Source of the DNA: an uncultured Saprospiraceae bacterium
GTDB lineage: Bacteria; Bacteroidota; Bacteroidia; Chitinophagales; Saprospiraceae
DNA length: 18,234 nucleotides
Assembly (NCBI GenBank): GCA_938002705.1
Contig: CALLAG010000374.1
Span: 1-18,234 of the forward strand
Reading direction: 5' to 3'
This document shows, one piece after another, positions 1-7,647 of this stretch. The translations under genes were made by a program, and so were the position numbers. The number at the start of each line of letters is the position of its first letter. Positions within the stretch are counted from its first letter, which is position 1. The notes beneath the pieces were generated by a model. That model worked only from the letters and a program-made list of their open reading frames with translations. It made no database searches and was not told the DNA's origin.

Positions 1-181
1 AAGACCTTTGATAAATGCTCAGAGAATGTCAAAGGATAAAAAAGGACCTTGATTTAGAAATACATTGAGCTACTAAGGAACAGTACTTCAGCAGCCCAAA
101 AAGAATCACTCAAATACATCACTAATCTGATATATCTCCATAGCTTCGCAGCCAACAATCATCTATCACTAATTCTATATA

Positions 182-1321
182 ATGAACTCAGTAGATATCC
201 CGAATAAGTATCTGGACTTACTCGAACAGCAAGGTAAGAAACTGCCTTATATCAGTGGTCAGACACCGATGGATCACTCCCAATCTTATCAGGGCAACAT
301 AGAGAATTTTATAGGATTTGCGCAAGTGCCTATCGGTATAGCTGGTCCGCTGCTGATGGATGGCTCTGGAGGGGTAAGTGAGCATTGGATACCTATGGCT
401 ACAACAGAAGGCGCTCTTGTCGCATCGTATAGTCGAGGGATCAAAACCTGCACTGTCAGTGGAGGTGTCACAGCTCGGACGATTGGTAATCAAGTACAGC
501 GAAGTCCCTATTTTGAGTTTGCGACATTAGTTGAGGCGATAGCATTTGGGAAGTGGATCAAATCTCTTCAGTCAGTAATCGCTGCAGGAGTCAGCCAAGC
601 AAGCAGATTCGCTAAGTTGGTTGACATAGATGTCAATCAAGAAGGCAATGCCCTTAATGTCACTTTCTCTTATGAGACGGGTGCAGCAGCTGGACAGAAT
701 ATGGTGACAATTGTGACCGACCATATCCTTAGAAACATCTTAGAGCAAGCACCACATCAACCAACAGTATACTATATAGAAGGTAACATGTCTGGCGACA
801 AAAAAGCCAACGTCAAATCACTAAGTAAAATCAGAGGAAGAAAAGTTGTCGCTGAAGTCACTGTCCCAAATCAAATAGTCAAAGATGTACTCAAATCTTC
901 AGCTGAAAACATTGTGAAATTTTGGCAAATTGGAACGCTCGGTGGTATACAAATGGGGGCCGTCGGTAACCTCGGTCACGTTGCGAATGCATTGACAGCA
1001 ATATTCATCGCTTGCGGTCAAGATGTTGCTTGTATCGCTGAAGCAGCTGTAGGGACTGGCAGATATGAAGTAAAGGATAATGGTGATCTGTACGCCTCCC
1101 TTACATTACCGGGCTTGATAGTCGGTGTGGTGGGAGGAGGTACAAGCTTACCAACTCAGCAAGAAGCTTTAGAATTGATAGGGTGTAGTACAGCAGAGGA
1201 TGTGGACAAGTTTGCAGAAGTCTGTTGTTCAGTAGCTCTGGCGGGGGAGCTATCTATCGGTGCTGCGATAGCAGAGCAACATTTTGCCAAAGCACACAAA
1301 ACACTTGGTAGAAAACAATAA
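182..1321 (+). CDS. hmgA: Hydroxymethylglutaryl-CoA reductase, class I-like, soluble
   Basis: It should reduce HMG-CoA to mevalonate with two NAD(P)H in the cytosol, the committed step of the mevalonate route to isoprenoids. The 379 residues lack the N-terminal membrane domain of eukaryotic class I enzymes. Class I-type motifs are visible: PMATTEGALVAS (71-82, catalytic Glu76), GDKK (205-208, catalytic Lys207), GQD (279-281, catalytic Asp281), the GGGTSLPTQ signature (318-326) and a C-terminal catalytic His372 in KAH. The class II counterpart motif (PMVVEEPSVVAA-like) is absent. The nucleotide-binding motif usually written DAMGMN reads GAAAGQNM (167-174), so its Asp is Ala here. The gene stands alone, with no other mevalonate gene in the window. 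No Shine-Dalgarno is evident; the ATG is the first in frame and the N-terminus looks natural. By eye it is richer in G+C than the next gene. The symbol could equally be mvaA in some annotation schemes. Confidence 0.93.
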   Translation: MNSVDIPNKYLDLLEQQGKKLPYISGQTPMDHSQSYQGNIENFIGFAQVPIGIAGPLLMDGSGGVSEHWIPMATTEGALVASYSRGIKTCTVSGGVTARTIGNQVQRSPYFEFATLVEAIAFGKWIKSLQSVIAAGVSQASRFAKLVDIDVNQEGNALNVTFSYETGAAAGQNMVTIVTDHILRNILEQAPHQPTVYYIEGNMSGDKKANVKSLSKIRGRKVVAEVTVPNQIVKDVLKSSAENIVKFWQIGTLGGIQMGAVGNLGHVANALTAIFIACGQDVACIAEAAVGTGRYEVKDNGDLYASLTLPGLIVGVVGGGTSLPTQQEALELIGCSTAEDVDKFAEVCCSVALAGELSIGAAIAEQHFAKAHKTLGRKQ

Positions 1322-1361
1322 GTGGTGATGGGCTATAACTGCAAATTATCCTTCACTCTCG

Positions 1362-1380
1362 TCTCAGCTTGTAGCTGAGA
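1362..1380. other. Perfect 8-bp hairpin downstream of the HMG-CoA reductase gene
   Basis: TCTCAGCT (1362-1369), loop TGT, AGCTGAGA (1373-1380) form a perfect stem about 40 bp after the reductase stop codon. Neither strand has a T-tract after it, so it is not a classical intrinsic terminator. It could still mark the 3' end of the reductase transcript or protect it from exonucleases. The rest of 1322-1575 is A+T-rich and shows no gene. Confidence 0.35.
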
Positions 1381-1517
1381 TGCAATATGCTGGAGATATG
1401 AATTCTTAAATGAATATATAAGCTGTGCTACAGAGTAATTAGATATTACTCAAGGAAATTACTTTAATTAAGTAAATGAAATTAACAGATTCAAACATAG
1501 ACTTATAATTTTTATTT

Positions 1518-1525
1518 TAAGTTTG
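1518..1525 (+). promoter_or_regulatory. Candidate Bacteroidota -7 promoter element
   Basis: TAAGTTTG matches the Bacteroidota housekeeping -7 consensus TAnnTTTG and lies about 50 bp upstream of the GIY-YIG gene start at 1576. No convincing -33 TTG/TTTG is found 19-21 bp upstream, so support rests on one short element in A+T-rich DNA. Confidence 0.3.
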
Positions 1526-1575
1526 ATAGTAGGCTCAATATTTTTTTCACCTATTAATAGACTCAATTATTACTA

Positions 1576-1998
1576 ATGTTCGAATTAGAAAAGTATAAAT
1601 CAAACGGTCACTTCTTTTATTCTTATGATGAAGAATTGCAAGCTGTATGTAATGCACCTAAGAATGGAATAGGGGTATACTTAGTGTATGCTTTGAAGGG
1701 TGGGAGAATAGAATTGGTTTATGTTGGATCTTCTGGAAAAATCAAGCAGAATGGAGATATAAAGACGCGTATAGGTGGAATATACGACCGCTTAGTAAAT
1801 GGGAATCAATTTGGAAAGCCGAGAAAAGTCAGTTGGAAAGAAAAGCTTGAAGAAGACAATATCGAAGCTTTAGATGTGTATTGGTATGAAACATTTGATG
1901 ATAATAATTTTGATATACCAAGTGCAGTCGAGGGGAGGGTAATCCAAGAGTTTTATGATATCAATGGAGAATTACCAAAATGGAATATCGAGTTTTAA
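1576..1998 (+). CDS. Stand-alone GIY-YIG nuclease-like protein
   Basis: This 140-residue protein has the outline of a GIY-YIG endonuclease domain: GVY (33-35), then YVG (49-51) followed by SSG, an Arg-containing helix (Arg65 and Arg72 are candidates), a late Glu (Glu119 in the AVEGRVIQEF helix) and a terminal LPKWN that often closes this fold. Family members cleave DNA with a single metal ion held by the conserved Glu. No further domain is attached, so there is no helicase, UvrC-type or homing-endonuclease specificity module. The true role could be DNA repair, defence or a selfish function. The gene converges on the RES toxin gene with only about 12 bp between the two stop codons, so the pair may share a 3' region. 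The domain assignment is by motif recognition; the physiological role is unknown. Confidence 0.72.
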   Translation: MFELEKYKSNGHFFYSYDEELQAVCNAPKNGIGVYLVYALKGGRIELVYVGSSGKIKQNGDIKTRIGGIYDRLVNGNQFGKPRKVSWKEKLEEDNIEALDVYWYETFDDNNFDIPSAVEGRVIQEFYDINGELPKWNIEF

Positions 1999-2010
1999 GT
2001 TAAAAATATA

Positions 2011-2478
2011 TCAACGCTGAATCTTACTCAATCTTGGATCTATTGGTAACTGAAAGAATTCAGTTATTTCAATTTTACCAAAATTTTTATAAAGGGGATT
2101 AAGTACATAATTATACTCTATACCAACTATTGTAGACGGCACTTTTAAGGCAAAGAAATCTCGATCTTTTGAGAGGCTTGTAAAAATTGAAGTTGTCTTA
2201 TGTGAGTAAGGATATTGGTCCCATTTCTTAGGAAGCTCATCTAATTCATTGATGACCAGATTGTATGGTATTTCTATCATAGCAACCAAAATGCTTTTCG
2301 GCAAGGTTGTAATATTTTCAGAATGCACGTAATATTCTAAAAGTGCCAATGAGACATTCTCGGAGCAATATACTGCACGAGTACCTACTTCATTCCATCT
2401 TCCTCCTACTTTTTCAGCACCTATTCCTGATAAGGTTGAGTTTTTATATTTGGTATTGGCTACTCGGTATACTAACAT
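2011..2478 (-). CDS. RES-domain toxin (NAD+-degrading type)
   Basis: This is the toxin of a RES/Xre type II toxin-antitoxin pair. Characterised RES toxins (for example MbcT of Mycobacterium tuberculosis) deplete NAD+ in the cytosol and so halt growth. Across 155 residues the family landmarks appear in order: an N-terminal YR, the GGRWN motif (25-29, Arg27), VYCSE (36-40, Tyr37), LALLEYYVH (44-52, Glu48), LPKKW (82-86), KVPS (112-115, Ser115), EYNYVLNP (121-128) and the closing DPRL (147-150). The Arg, Tyr, Glu and Ser expected for activity are all present and the length is normal, so it should be an intact toxin. Its ATG overlaps the antitoxin stop codon by one base (TAATG), which indicates translational coupling, with the antitoxin made first. 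Confidence 0.93.
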   Translation of the reverse strand: MLVYRVANTKYKNSTLSGIGAEKVGGRWNEVGTRAVYCSENVSLALLEYYVHSENITTLPKSILVAMIEIPYNLVINELDELPKKWDQYPYSHKTTSIFTSLSKDRDFFALKVPSTIVGIEYNYVLNPLYKNFGKIEITEFFQLPIDPRLSKIQR

Positions 2479-2963
2479 TAACTGTAGACGTTATACTGAA
2501 TTCTGACAATCTCGTTTTCCACGACTTGAAATCCAAAACTACTATCGAGTAATTCAAATGGTTTTTTGCCTCCCAGTGATTTAGATGGGGACATGAGCCA
2601 TTCTCTAAAATCGTCTTTAGAGTCAAAAACGGAATAACCTAAATTGTATAGTTTAGCCAGCTCGTATATTCTTTCTGAAGATTCTTTTCCATAAGTAGTT
2701 TTCTTTTGCATACTACTTATGGAAGCTGGAAGCACATATTCTAATTCTTTCTCTGTATGTCCGATATTAGTTATCAATTGTTTCCAATCAGATTTTTTTA
2801 CACCTATTCTTATTCGATCAATTAGTTCAAGAGTATGCCCCGGAGCATCGCTGCCATGTAGGACTACCCATGCCGGAGAGAATTTCTTTAGCGCAATAGT
2901 TTTGTTAACTCCTGAAACAGAAGCCCTTTCGTTCTTTCTGGAATCTTTTAGCTTGGTGGCCAT
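2478..2963 (-). CDS. Xre/MbcA/ParS-family antitoxin of the RES toxin
   Basis: This is the antitoxin partner, expected to bind and block the RES toxin and to repress its own operon. The chosen start is the ATG at 2963, giving 161 residues beginning MATKLKDSRK. An in-frame ATG at 3005 would add 14 mostly hydrophobic or basic residues, but that ATG lies in the outer arm of an inverted repeat, so the shorter form is preferred. The middle of the protein (roughly residues 40-110 of the short form) fits the Xre-like helix-turn-helix domain of this family. The C-terminal part, from about ELAKLYNLGYSVF to the end, fits the MbcA/ParS/Xre toxin-binding domain; its typical WLMSPSKSLGGKKPFELL pattern and final RIQYNVYS are visible. 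It directly follows the TolC gene on the same strand but probably has its own promoter. Confidence 0.9.
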   Translation of the reverse strand: MATKLKDSRKNERASVSGVNKTIALKKFSPAWVVLHGSDAPGHTLELIDRIRIGVKKSDWKQLITNIGHTEKELEYVLPASISSMQKKTTYGKESSERIYELAKLYNLGYSVFDSKDDFREWLMSPSKSLGGKKPFELLDSSFGFQVVENEIVRIQYNVYS

Positions 2964-3005
2964 GATTGTATTTTTATGTCTATTTAGAAGTAAATATACA
3001 ATCAT
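2962..3005 (-). promoter_or_regulatory. Inverted repeat at the antitoxin start, candidate autoregulatory operator
   Basis: On the minus strand ATGATTGTAT (3005-2996) is followed 24 bp later by its exact reverse complement ATACAATCAT (2971-2962), and the match continues with one interruption into the spacer. The inner arm overlaps the first two bases of the chosen antitoxin start codon. Arm centres are 34 bp apart, about three helical turns, so a dimeric Xre-type repressor could contact both on one DNA face. Autoregulation is common for this toxin-antitoxin family; use of this particular site is inferred. Confidence 0.5.
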
Positions 3006-3036
3006 TATTACTTTAAAGCAATAGCACTTATTGGAT

Positions 3037-3065
3037 CAAATCTATAGGTCCAACACCTTAATCAA
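3037..3065 (-). promoter_or_regulatory. Candidate promoter of the toxin-antitoxin operon
   Basis: On the minus strand TTG (3065-3063) is followed after 18 bp by TAGATTTG (3044-3037), an exact match to the Bacteroidota -7 consensus TAnnTTTG with near-standard spacing. The -33 part lies inside the last codons of the TolC gene. Transcription would begin near 3030, about 65 bp before the antitoxin ATG at 2963 and just upstream of the inverted repeat, which suits repression by the antitoxin. Confidence 0.42.
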
Positions 3066-4353
3066 TCAACTCCCCAGCTAATTGTATAAGCTGTATCTCT
3101 CTTAATCGTGCATTGAACTTCGCATTATTAAGACTTGTCTGTGAGTTAAGCAGATTAAGTTGAGCTTGTCGGAACTCTATAGAACTTAGGCGTCCTATGC
3201 TGACTTGCTCTTCTGTTCTTACGAAGTTTTCTTCATTAGTCCTTACTGCATTTTTTTCTACTTCTAATACGAATAATGCATTCTCATAATTGGCCCAAGC
3301 ATTGAGGATGTCTCTCTCTATTTCTTGTTGGATCTGATCTATCTGTAGTTGCTGGTTAGAGAGACTGATGATGGTATTTTGTTTTCTTATATCTCGAGTA
3401 CCGTCGAATATGGTCCAGTTAAGCCCTATGTTGGCAGCGAGTCCTCGTGAGTTAGATGTATTGATGAATGCTCCTGGAGGATTGTCAGAGTAGTTGTAGT
3501 CATAAGAAGCGCTTGCGTTAAGTGTCGGTTTCTTTTCAGCTTCTATGATCTGAAGATCCATTTCGCTGACGATTAGGTTTTGACGATTGACGAGTAGTTG
3601 TACGTTCTCTGATTTGGATGCTTCTATTATAGATTCCAGATCCAAGTTTTCTTCAAGTTCAGAATTAGAATCTATTGTGAAATCTATATTGGCATTTCTA
3701 CCCATCGCGACATTAAGATTTCTTTTTTCGTTTTGGAGATTCATTACTGCATTTAGGATATTGACACTATCACGTTGTATATCGACACGTGCATTAAGCA
3801 CATCTAATCCACTTCCTTGTCCTAATTCGAGCTGGTACTCAGCACGTCTTAGTCTTTCGTTAGATATATTGATGGCTTCTTGTAATGCACTGACATTCTC
3901 TGATAGCTGAGCTACTTGGTAGTATATATTATAGATCTGTAATAGATTTTGTTCTATAGTTTGTTTTAGCTGCAGGTCTGTAAGTGTGAGAGATTCTTTG
4001 AGCTGATCTAATGTAAGATCACGTCGCTTATCTAAGATTGTATAAGCTGCAGCTACTGATGCATTAGCACCCCACGTGAAGGCATTGGCTGTAGAAGCTT
4101 CGTTACCATTACCGAACTTCTGAGACGAACCTCCAAAATTTCCACTTAGTCCACCATTAGCAGTTACTGTAGGGAGGTAGCCATTGGCTTTTTTGTCAGT
4201 TTGATTTCGAGCTATTTCTACATTGTTTTTAGCAATCAGAATACCGAAGTTATTTTCAAGTGTTATGACTTTAGCATCTTCTATCGTCAGCACTTCCTGA
4301 CTGTATAGACTGACTGATAATCCTATGCATATAATCCAAGTAATATTTTTCAT
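3058..4353 (-). CDS. TolC-family outer-membrane efflux protein
   Basis: This is the outer-membrane duct of a tripartite RND efflux system; TolC proteins form trimeric barrel-plus-coiled-coil channels. The 431 residues begin with a signal peptide (about 1-19, ending SLYSQ). Two internally similar halves follow, each with long amphipathic helices separated by short beta segments. Visible examples are the helical run around 120-175, then GQGSGLDVLNARVD (178-191), and the matching C-terminal half with SIGRLSSIEFRQAQLN near 385-400. The recurring GxxSxLExxxAQxxL-like pattern is typical of the family. It is the last gene of the adaptor-pump-TolC operon and starts 44 bp after the pump stop codon. 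Substrate cannot be told from this subunit. The downstream toxin-antitoxin pair is on the same strand, so some read-through is possible. Confidence 0.92.
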   Translation of the reverse strand: MKNITWIICIGLSVSLYSQEVLTIEDAKVITLENNFGILIAKNNVEIARNQTDKKANGYLPTVTANGGLSGNFGGSSQKFGNGNEASTANAFTWGANASVAAAYTILDKRRDLTLDQLKESLTLTDLQLKQTIEQNLLQIYNIYYQVAQLSENVSALQEAINISNERLRRAEYQLELGQGSGLDVLNARVDIQRDSVNILNAVMNLQNEKRNLNVAMGRNANIDFTIDSNSELEENLDLESIIEASKSENVQLLVNRQNLIVSEMDLQIIEAEKKPTLNASASYDYNYSDNPPGAFINTSNSRGLAANIGLNWTIFDGTRDIRKQNTIISLSNQQLQIDQIQQEIERDILNAWANYENALFVLEVEKNAVRTNEENFVRTEEQVSIGRLSSIEFRQAQLNLLNSQTSLNNAKFNARLREIQLIQLAGELID

Positions 4354-4397
4354 CTAATGTTGATTTGATATACCGATTCTAAATTACTTCGTTAGTA

Positions 4398-7300
4398 TTA
4401 TTCTTCTCTTGTCGTTTCTATGATCGCTCTTTCGACAGATTCCTTTGTAGGTTTTTTACCATTCCATAACCAGCTCATGCCTACTTTGACACTATTCTTA
4501 AGTGCCAGTAATAATGGCAATAGAAACAGAGTCATAAAAGTAGCATATGCAATTCCATATGCTACGGATATAGCCATAGGGATAAGGAATTGTGCAGAGA
4601 AGCTCTTCTCGAATATAAGTGGTGCTAATCCTGCAACTGTAGTCAGTGATGTCAGGAATATAGCTCTGAATCTGGATCTACCCGCTTCTACCATCGCCTC
4701 ATGGTAGGGGACTCCATCTTTGAGAAGTAGATTAAATTTTTCTATAAGGACAAGTCCGTCATTCACTAATATACCTACTAAGGCAACGATGCCTAAGCCA
4801 GATAGTATATTGATACTTTGTCCATGTATCCAGTGTCCCCATGCAACACCTACGAAACAAAATGGTATAAGTATAAAAAGTAGAAGTGGCTGACCATATG
4901 ATCTAAATACAAATGCTATGACACAGTACATGAGTATAAGAATTATGGGTAGTACTTTTTGCATAGCTACTGCAATTTTTGCAAAACCTCGATTCTGCCC
5001 TTCGTATAATGGTGTTACTGTCGGATATTTAGCGATGATGCCAGGTATGACATCAGCTTTTAATTCTGCTATGACTTCTGGTGCAGAATCTTTAGAATCT
5101 GACAGATCTGATTCTACACGTATTTCTCTCCTGCCATCTAAATGATTGATCAGTACATCACCTCTCTCTATGGTGTAGGTTGCTATTTCTGATAGTGGTA
5201 CTCTGTTGTCAGTAGGTGTGATGATACGCATTCTATCCAGGTCGGTGATACTACTTCGGTTACTTCTATCATATCTGACCCACACTCTTATCTCATCACG
5301 CCCACGCTGGAACCGTTGTACTGATGCACCGAAGAATCCTGACCTGACCTGTGACATAACACTGTTAAGGGTAAGTCCGAGTAAGTAGGCATTATCCTTG
5401 AGTTTTATTTTAATTTCTTTGATACCAGCAGGGTCATTATCTGTCACATCAGCCAGTCGTGGGTTACTTCGTAGTTCTGCTTTGAGCTCTTGCTTAGCTG
5501 CTTTTAATTCTGGTATATTGTTACCTACCAGAGATATAGAAACGGGCTTACCGCCGAATGCATTTCCACCACCGAATACTACGCTTTCAGCTTCGTAGAT
5601 GAGTCCTACTTTCTGACGTATTTTATTAGATACTTCTGATGATCTGATGTCTCTTTTTTCTCCTGGTAGCAAATTGAGTACGATAGATGCATTAGCAGAT
5701 CCGGGACCTAATCTTCTCACAGTATTCTGTATGACGGGTAGATTGTCGGTCTGATTTTCAGTTAGTTCTTTATTGACTTCCCAGGCCGTATTTTCTATAA
5801 CTGTGATTATAGAATCTGTGATAGCTTCGCTGGTGCCTTGAGGCATTTTCAGATCTATAGCTACACGATCAGAAGCGACATTAGGAAAAAAAGTAAATCT
5901 TATAATCCCGCCTTGCAGGGCTCCTATAGTCAATAATAAAAATGCTACAGGTATGGCAAAACCAAAAATATTAAAGTTCAGAACAAATTTTAGTACAGGA
6001 ACATATAGTGTATCTCGTAACCAGCTAATGGCTTTATCTGCCCATACATTTATAATAAATGGTTTTGACTTTCTGTCTAGTGCTCTCGAGTGAGACAAGT
6101 GAGCAGGTAGTATCAGAAAGGCTTCTATCAGAGAGATGAGTAAGATGATGCCTACGACTTTAGCTATCTGCCCAAAGAATGATCCCAGTCTCTCAGGGAT
6201 AAATAGAAATGTAGAGAAAGCTATGATCGTCGTCAATATAGCTGCGATAATAGGTGGCATAACTTGTAAGGTACCATCTATGGCGGCATTTAATCGTGAT
6301 TTGCCTTTTTCGTATTGGTCGTAGATATTTTCGGCTATGACGATACCGTCATCTACAAGGATACCTATGACGATAATCATCCCAAATAGGGATATGACAT
6401 TAATCGTCATGAAGCTTGGCGCAAAAATAAATACACCTAAGAAAGAGAAGGGCAGCCCTACAGCAACCCATAATGCGATACTTGGCTTGAGAAATATTGA
6501 TAAGAATATTAGTACTAATAATATTCCTATAAGACCATTCTCTACCAGTAGGTTCTGACGATCATTAAGTGCTACCGAGGAGTCTGAACTTACATTCAGT
6601 TTTATAATATCACTCTTCTCATTATACTCAAGTATATATTCTTTGATCTTGTCAGTAGCATACAGTAAGTCCTCATTATTAGTTGTGCTGATGGCTATCT
6701 GTATTGCAGGATTACCATTATAGTGAATTCTGTCAGGTACTTCAGACCACTTGTCTCTTACTTGAGCTACATCTTTTAATCTGATGATTTGTCCTTTAGG
6801 ACTTGCTTTGATTACTATGAAATCTAATTCGTTACCGAAGTAAGATCGGTTATTAGCTCTTATAAGGTATTCTTCAGTTTCTGTTTTTATATTACCGCCT
6901 GTTGTGATAAGGTTAGAGTTTCTCACTGCTGCAGCAACTTCTGCAAATGTCAGATTATAAGCCAGTAGATCATTCTCTCTGACAGCGATCTCTATCTCCT
7001 CATCTGGGAATCCACTTAATTCTATCTGTGATATATCTGGCATAGCTCTCACGTCATCTTCTACCTTACGAGCGACTTCCTTAAGCGTCTTAAGGGGTAC
7101 CCCCTCTCCACTTACTGTAAATGTTATTGCACTATTGATATTCTCCTGCTTAGATATAATAGGTGGTTCCATATCTACCGGAAAGGATGGCACTCTGTCT
7201 ACGGCGTTTTTGACATTGGCTAGGATGATGTCTATATCTGCATTCTCTACGATCTCTACCGTAATGGTAGCACTGTTCTCTTGCGATATAGATGTGACTC

Positions 7301-7538
7301 TATCTATATCTACTAAGCCTCTGAGGTTGTCTTCTATCTTCAGTACGACACCTTCTTCTATCTCAGATGGTGATGCTCCAGGATAGGCGATGTTAATGAA
7401 TATAAGCTTGGAATCATCAAGTGGAAAAAAAGAGGACTTCGTTTCTTTTAGACCAATGTATCCAAAGATTGCTACGGCAACCATAATGACATTAACAGCA
7501 ACTGGATATTTTATAAAAAATGAAATAAATTTTTTCAT
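4398..7538 (-). CDS. RND-family efflux pump, inner-membrane permease (AcrB/HAE1-like)
   Basis: This is the proton-driven inner-membrane pump of the operon. At 1046 residues it has the usual AcrB length and duplicated layout: TM1 (about 10-30), first periplasmic porter/docking part (about 31-330), a helix cluster (about 331-545), second periplasmic part (about 546-865) and the last helix cluster (about 866-1015). TM4 carries the proton-relay pair in IGILVDDGIV (Asp396, Asp397). In TM10 the AcrB Lys940 position is not Lys; the segment reads ILVNDGLVLIE with Asn926 and Asp927, a variant I recall from many HAE1-like pumps outside the AcrB group. The hydrophobic pattern and FFPL start after TM1 fit drug/lipid-type rather than clear heavy-metal pumps. 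The adaptor lies 109 bp upstream and TolC 44 bp downstream. Substrate is unknown. Confidence 0.95.
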   Translation of the reverse strand: MKKFISFFIKYPVAVNVIMVAVAIFGYIGLKETKSSFFPLDDSKLIFINIAYPGASPSEIEEGVVLKIEDNLRGLVDIDRVTSISQENSATITVEIVENADIDIILANVKNAVDRVPSFPVDMEPPIISKQENINSAITFTVSGEGVPLKTLKEVARKVEDDVRAMPDISQIELSGFPDEEIEIAVRENDLLAYNLTFAEVAAAVRNSNLITTGGNIKTETEEYLIRANNRSYFGNELDFIVIKASPKGQIIRLKDVAQVRDKWSEVPDRIHYNGNPAIQIAISTTNNEDLLYATDKIKEYILEYNEKSDIIKLNVSSDSSVALNDRQNLLVENGLIGILLVLIFLSIFLKPSIALWVAVGLPFSFLGVFIFAPSFMTINVISLFGMIIVIGILVDDGIVIAENIYDQYEKGKSRLNAAIDGTLQVMPPIIAAILTTIIAFSTFLFIPERLGSFFGQIAKVVGIILLISLIEAFLILPAHLSHSRALDRKSKPFIINVWADKAISWLRDTLYVPVLKFVLNFNIFGFAIPVAFLLLTIGALQGGIIRFTFFPNVASDRVAIDLKMPQGTSEAITDSIITVIENTAWEVNKELTENQTDNLPVIQNTVRRLGPGSANASIVLNLLPGEKRDIRSSEVSNKIRQKVGLIYEAESVVFGGGNAFGGKPVSISLVGNNIPELKAAKQELKAELRSNPRLADVTDNDPAGIKEIKIKLKDNAYLLGLTLNSVMSQVRSGFFGASVQRFQRGRDEIRVWVRYDRSNRSSITDLDRMRIITPTDNRVPLSEIATYTIERGDVLINHLDGRREIRVESDLSDSKDSAPEVIAELKADVIPGIIAKYPTVTPLYEGQNRGFAKIAVAMQKVLPIILILMYCVIAFVFRSYGQPLLLFILIPFCFVGVAWGHWIHGQSINILSGLGIVALVGILVNDGLVLIEKFNLLLKDGVPYHEAMVEAGRSRFRAIFLTSLTTVAGLAPLIFEKSFSAQFLIPMAISVAYGIAYATFMTLFLLPLLLALKNSVKVGMSWLWNGKKPTKESVERAIIETTREE

Positions 7539-7555
7539 GTAAGCTATTGAATATG

Positions 7556-7600
7556 ATCTGAGAAGATTTCTGAAATTATATACTTTCTACTATCTCAGAT
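7556..7600. repeat. Inverted repeat between adaptor and pump genes
   Basis: ATCTGAGA (7556-7563) and TCTCAGAT (7593-7600) are exact reverse complements 29 bp apart, within the 109-bp gap between the adaptor stop and the pump start. In mRNA they could form a long-loop hairpin just upstream of the pump start codon. The loop is large for a terminator, and the T-run is on the side opposite to transcription, so any role would be in mRNA stability or translation balance. Confidence 0.3.
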
Positions 7601-7647
7601 TTTTGACTTGTAAATGGAATTGTTCTGTACTGATTGTTCTACTTTGA

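Noticed and set aside
1..181. Short open frames at the left edge that could be the tail of an upstream gene (stops at 37-39 and 49-51)
   Set aside because: Only 12-16 residues are visible in either frame, with no recognisable motif, so no gene can be supported. The rest of the stretch up to 182 shows nothing clear.
2963..3005. Longer antitoxin start at 3005
   Set aside because: The extra 14 residues do not resemble the family N-terminus and their ATG lies in an inverted-repeat arm. The ATG at 2963 is preferred, though not proven.
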